The notes under the pieces were generated by a model, which saw only the letters and a program-made list of their open reading frames with translations, did no database searches and was not told the DNA's origin. A DNA stretch of 64,000 bases, from contig JANXCF010000003.1 in NCBI GenBank assembly GCA_025059995.1, forward strand, positions 310,001 through 374,000, given 5' to 3'. Below, piece by piece: positions 60,570 through 64,000 of this stretch. Numbering within the stretch: position 1 is the stretch's first letter; every line of letters begins with the position of its first letter. This DNA comes from Leptospiraceae bacterium. GTDB taxonomy: Bacteria; Spirochaetota; Leptospiria; Leptospirales; Leptonemataceae. Both the position numbers and the translations under genes were made by a program.

Positions 60570-60602
60570 GCCACTTCTTTCGAATGAGAAGTGGCTTTTT
60601 TT
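60570..60602 (+). terminator. intrinsic terminator after the OmpA-type gene
   Basis: GCCACTTCT (60570-60578) and AGAAGTGGC (60587-60595) form a perfect 9-bp stem with an 8-nt loop, then seven T (60596-60602). The T run overlaps the stop of the convergent GGDEF gene. Confidence 0.9.
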
Positions 60603-61884
60603 ACAAAATCTCCACGCGATTTCTTCCCTTTGATTTGGCAAGATACAATGCTTCATCTGCTCTTTTTAGAAAGGAATTAATATCATCATTTTCTTGAAAT
60701 AGTGAAATTCCAACACTCACTGTGATAGTCGGTAAATCAATACTTCTAAAATGAGTTTCAATCAACGTTCGTATTTTATCACCAAACATAACAAGGTGAT
60801 CGTAGTTTATCTCAGGTGCAAGGATGATGAATTCTTCACCCCCCCATCTTGCAAATAAATCGGATTTTCGGATATTGAAACTTATTACCCGACAAAATTC
60901 TTTCAAAACCTCATCTCCAATCAAGTGTCCATATTGATCATTGACTTTTTTAAAATGATCAATATCCAAAAGTAAAATACCAAAGGTTTTTGAGTCTTTA
61001 TAACGTTTATGCTTTTCGATATGAAAATTGAGAAAATTATGAAAATATTGTCGATTATATATTCCTGTCAAAAAATCTACACTTGCTACACGCTTTAAAA
61101 CCTCTTTTTGTTTCTCTTGTATGGTAATATCGTAATAGGTAACAAAATATTTATCTGATTCCATCCACTTCGCTGAAACTGAAAACACATGTTCTTCATT
61201 GGTTTTTGGATTTCTCATGACTACTTTTCGTTTCTCAACTGGTAATTCCAATACTTCATTTAACCAGTTTTCATGATTGTGTATATAACCTTCTTTTTCA
61301 ATGAAGAACTCACAAATGCATTTATAATGGCTTTTGAAATCTAAAAGGCTTTTAAAACCCAAGAAATCTAACCCATAAGTATTTAAAGCAAACAACTCTT
61401 TACCATTACTGACAGAAACAATACATTCTAACGAACTAAAAATCTTATTAATCAAATTATTTTGAAACTGAATTTTTCGATTCAAAAGAATTTGGGTTTT
61501 GATTTCATGTAATATTTCATATAGTTCAGAAATAACAACTGGTTTAACTAAATATTTATAAACTCTTTTATCAATAGACTCTTTTAAAATTTCCCTTTCT
61601 TCATATGCTGTAAGTACAATTGGATAAAAGTCTTCTTTTATTGCTTTCATGTGTTCAATCATTTTCAAACCATCCATACTTGGCATTCGAATATCGGTAA
61701 TCACAATCTCAGGAAGGATTTCTTTAAATCTTAGAAGTCCAATTTCACCATCTTCTGCAGTGTAAATAGAATTAAATTCTAATTCTAATATCTTTTTTAA
61801 ATAATCCAATGCTACTTTACTATCCTCAACAATTAAGATTTTGACTTCGTCTGAAATTTCTAAAATCTTTGGATCAAACTGCAT
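60601..61884 (-). CDS. response regulator with GGDEF (diguanylate cyclase) output
   Basis: The protein makes the second messenger cyclic di-GMP. A receiver domain (about 12-130) has the phospho-acceptor near Asp62 (IVITDIRMPSMDG) and Lys111 (YLVKPVV). The middle (about 140-270) is PAS-like. The GGDEF domain (about 280-427) has the active site GGEEF and an I-site RxxD five residues before it (RKSD), so it should be active and product-inhibited. Its ATG lies 5 nt after the restored stop of the upstream kinase gene, so they form a two-component pair. Confidence 0.93.
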   Translation of the reverse strand: MQFDPKILEISDEVKILIVEDSKVALDYLKKILELEFNSIYTAEDGEIGLLRFKEILPEIVITDIRMPSMDGLKMIEHMKAIKEDFYPIVLTAYEEREILKESIDKRVYKYLVKPVVISELYEILHEIKTQILLNRKIQFQNNLINKIFSSLECIVSVSNGKELFALNTYGLDFLGFKSLLDFKSHYKCICEFFIEKEGYIHNHENWLNEVLELPVEKRKVVMRNPKTNEEHVFSVSAKWMESDKYFVTYYDITIQEKQKEVLKRVASVDFLTGIYNRQYFHNFLNFHIEKHKRYKDSKTFGILLLDIDHFKKVNDQYGHLIGDEVLKEFCRVISFNIRKSDLFARWGGEEFIILAPEINYDHLVMFGDKIRTLIETHFRSIDLPTITVSVGISLFQENDDINSFLKRADEALYLAKSKGRNRVEIL

Positions 61885-61960
61885 AAACCCTAAAAACGAA
61901 CAATCACCATGGCTCCCAAACAGCCATCAAATATGAAATTATCACAATGTAAACTACCAT

Positions 61961-63784
61961 TCATTTTTTCAAAATCAAATATGATGAATAAAGTCCCAGA
62001 CCCTTACCATCCAGCTTTTTCGTTGTATTATAGGGTTGAAATAGCCTTTCTAGAACCTCTTTTGGGAAACCCCTTCCATTATCCCAAATTCTTATTTCTC
62101 TGGTTTTTGAAAAAATGTCAATTTTAATGATTCCTACATGATTTTGAATTTTTCTGCGACATTCTAGAATAGCTTCCATTGAATTGTTTAAAATATGTAG
62201 CATGACTTGTTTATATAAATTTTTATATCCAAAAACCATAAAATCTTCATCGTTATTAATTATAAATTGTATATTCGAAATTTCCAATGGTACCTTCAGA
62301 AATTCCAAAACTGAGAATAATTCATTTCTTACACTAAATTCAGTTTTTTCTTGATCCCACTCGTAAAGGCTCTTAAAATCATTGATTGTGTCTGAGAGTA
62401 ATTGAATTTCTTGTAAAGTTGCTTCTAAAATTGATTGTAAATCTAAACCTGTATGCATCTCTTTTTTTGAGTGATACATTATATATTGTAGCATCAAAGT
62501 GATGTTATTTAAAGGTTGTCTCCAGTGGTGAGCTATGATATTCAAACTTTCCCCAATCGCAGCTAATTTTGATTGATATAAAAACATCTGTTCTTTTTCT
62601 TTTTTTTCTTTTTCGACTTTTATAAGATCAGTAACTTCATAAAAAATTGCAAGTGATTCTTTAGAATTTCTTGTTCCATTAATTGGGTACAAAAATAAGT
62701 AAAAAAATCGCTCTGGCGAATTTCCCAATCGAACACCCCAGAAACGAGGTTCTTCGTTGGCTTCAAAACCTTTAAATCCATTATCAATAAAGTCTAATAA
62801 ATCTGTAAAATCTAAATTTCTTAACTTTCGAATAGGCGCTTTTAATATTTCTTCTGAATAATTATTACACTCAATGATCCTATTATTCCTAATGATTCCA
62901 ATTCCAAATAATCTCTGGTTATATAATAACTGAAACCTCTTATAAAGTGAGATTCGCTTATGAATTTCTTGAGTGAAAAAAGTTTCCAAACGCTGATGAA
63001 TTTCTTCCATTTCTCGTTCTCGTTGGAGCTTCAATTTTTCTGTAATATCATGAATAATAAAAAAAAGATATTTCTTCTTTTGAACCTCAACCACTGAGGA
63101 AAAAATCTCTACTTCTTTCATTGAACCATCAGCCAATCTTTGAGGAATCAAAAAATAATTTAGGAGATTCAAAGCTGCTTGGTGTATTTTTAATTCAAGT
63201 TCTTCTTTAGGTATTACAAAGAAATCCAGTAAATTTTTGTTTTTTAGTCTTTCTTTAGTAAATCCATAGAAATTTTCTGCTGACGTATTTGCTTCAACAA
63301 TCGAACTCGTTTCCGGATCCACTATCAACATGTGAACAGAATGTTTCTCAAAAAAAGAAATATACTTTTCTAATTCATTTTTAATTCTTTCTTGTAGTCG
63401 AAACTGACAGGATACATCAATCAAATACCCAACATATATCTCTGGTTCATGATTTTGATTATAAAAACAGATTTTATGATCATCTACCCAAATAATCTCT
63501 TGATTCTTTTTTTTAAAGCGATAAGTCTTATGCTTCCATCTTTTTAACTTAAATTCATAACTAAACATTCGGATTTCTTCTTTGAATCTTTCCAAATCCT
63601 CTTCATGGATGACATCTGAATATAAAACTTTTCTTTCCAACCACTCTTGAGAAGTATAACCCGTCAAATCTACCACATTTTCTGTTACAAAATCAACTGG
63701 CCATTTTTCTTCATTTCTCCAAACAAAAATAACAACAGGTCCCAACTGAAAGATTTCTTTGATAAAATCGAGAGCTAACTGCAT
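61961..63784 (-). CDS. PAS-domain sensor histidine kinase, C-terminus cut by a frameshift
   Basis: As read, the protein has 607 residues: three PAS-like domains (about 10-130, 145-265, 285-400), a HisKA dimer domain (IAHHWRQPLNNITLML near 425) and a HATPase domain with DNGRGFPKEV, FQPYNTTKK and GKGLGLYSSY. It stops at GLYSSYLILKK, just before the last strand of the ATPase fold. Adding one base to the A6 run (61964-61969 on the plus strand, T6) extends it by MNGSLHCDNFIFDGCLGAMV... to a TAG at 61890, 5 nt before the GGDEF gene. No membrane helix, so it is probably a cytoplasmic sensor. Confidence 0.88.
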   Translation of the reverse strand: MQLALDFIKEIFQLGPVVIFVWRNEEKWPVDFVTENVVDLTGYTSQEWLERKVLYSDVIHEEDLERFKEEIRMFSYEFKLKRWKHKTYRFKKKNQEIIWVDDHKICFYNQNHEPEIYVGYLIDVSCQFRLQERIKNELEKYISFFEKHSVHMLIVDPETSSIVEANTSAENFYGFTKERLKNKNLLDFFVIPKEELELKIHQAALNLLNYFLIPQRLADGSMKEVEIFSSVVEVQKKKYLFFIIHDITEKLKLQREREMEEIHQRLETFFTQEIHKRISLYKRFQLLYNQRLFGIGIIRNNRIIECNNYSEEILKAPIRKLRNLDFTDLLDFIDNGFKGFEANEEPRFWGVRLGNSPERFFYLFLYPINGTRNSKESLAIFYEVTDLIKVEKEKKEKEQMFLYQSKLAAIGESLNIIAHHWRQPLNNITLMLQYIMYHSKKEMHTGLDLQSILEATLQEIQLLSDTINDFKSLYEWDQEKTEFSVRNELFSVLEFLKVPLEISNIQFIINNDEDFMVFGYKNLYKQVMLHILNNSMEAILECRRKIQNHVGIIKIDIFSKTREIRIWDNGRGFPKEVLERLFQPYNTTKKLDGKGLGLYSSYLILKK

Positions 63785-63785
63785 T

Positions 63786-64000
63786 TTAGTAGATTCTTAT
63801 TGTCTTGATATTTGTGAACTCTCGAATCCCTTCTAAAGAAAGTTCTCTTCCATAGCCAGATTCTTTTACGCCTCCGAAAGGAAACCCAGGATCAGACTTC
63901 ACCATACCATTCACAAAAACATTTCCAAAAAATAATTCCGGCATGATGTTTTTTACTTTTTTGTAATCTGTAGTCCAAATTGACACTCCAAGTCCAAAAT
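63786..64000 (-). CDS. aldehyde dehydrogenase, C-terminal part
   Basis: Only the last 71 residues are in the window; the 5' part lies beyond 64000. The visible part (FGLGVSIWTTDYKK..., FGNVFVNGMVKSDPGFPFGGVKESGYGREL) matches the end of NAD(P)-dependent aldehyde dehydrogenases, nearest the succinate-semialdehyde type (VKSDP.LPFGGVK.SGYGREL). It ends one base before the kinase start codon on the same strand. Confidence 0.85.
   Translation of the reverse strand, partial: FGLGVSIWTTDYKKVKNIMPELFFGNVFVNGMVKSDPGFPFGGVKESGYGRELSLEGIREFTNIKTIRIY

Overview
This 64 kb window is AT-rich and tightly packed. It looks like the core chromosome of a spirochaete, most likely a relative of Leptospira (order Leptospirales). 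The reasons are a spirochaete-type export-apparatus operon (fliO-fliP-fliQ-fliR-flhB-flhA), a DUF1574-type protein (a family I know mainly from Leptospira), relaxed spirochaetal lipoboxes, and many PAS/GGDEF sensors. Species cannot be fixed from sequence alone. There are about 60 genes and no tRNA, rRNA, CRISPR array, insertion sequence or prophage that I can see.

Layout. 1-7.0 kb: flagellar export-gate operon (minus strand) ending in a lipoprotein gene cut by the window edge. 7.0-12.7 kb: RpiB-like isomerase, TetR regulator, compact UvrD-like helicase, SSB, B12-binding radical SAM protein. 12.7-17.3 kb: single-domain response regulator, leuB, an unknown gene, then eno, an FtsB/DivIC-like gene and clpP. 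17.3-21.3 kb: the macromolecular-synthesis operon rpsU-dnaG-rpoD. 21.4-23.2 kb: a 71-residue possibly Sm-like protein, an all-helical unknown, and a decayed nuclease-like pseudogene in the only long non-coding gap. 23.3-29.5 kb: dnaE, an ECF-like sigma factor with a partner gene, and an M23 peptidase. 29.5-35.4 kb: pheA-tyrA-cmk-rpsA-TPR-hisG. 35.4-45.7 kb: a small penicillin-recognising-fold protein, a TPR protein, aconitase, a porin-like protein, a thiolase and a DUF1566 lipoprotein. 45.7-54.9 kb: lipA, hisI, aroA, a FapA/DUF342 protein, a DUF1574/GT87 membrane pair, queA. 54.9-59.8 kb: murC-ftsQ-like-ftsA-ftsZ. 59.8-64 kb: an OmpA-type lipoprotein, a GGDEF response regulator with its PAS histidine kinase, and the end of an aldehyde dehydrogenase.

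How the genes fit together. Most of the window is information processing (DNA polymerase III alpha, primase, sigma70, S1, S21, SSB), cell division and envelope (FtsA/Z/Q-like/B-like, MurC, M23, OmpA), motility, and amino-acid synthesis (leuB, aroA, pheA, tyrA, hisG, hisI). Operons are short, with start/stop overlaps of the ATGA kind. Convergent genes either share a TTAA or TGATCA stop junction, abut or overlap, or are separated by a hairpin-plus-T terminator.

Best leads: a one-base frameshift in an A6 run that removes the last strand of the sensor kinase encoded just before its GGDEF partner; a multiply broken PD-(D/E)xK-like pseudogene; a TTG-started 71-residue protein with an Sm/Hfq-like strand pattern; a sigma factor with a large insert co-transcribed with an unknown protein; and a HisI whose usual Asp triad reads Asn-Cys-Glu-Gln-Asn. 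I saw no clear unknown multi-gene defence or mobile system.
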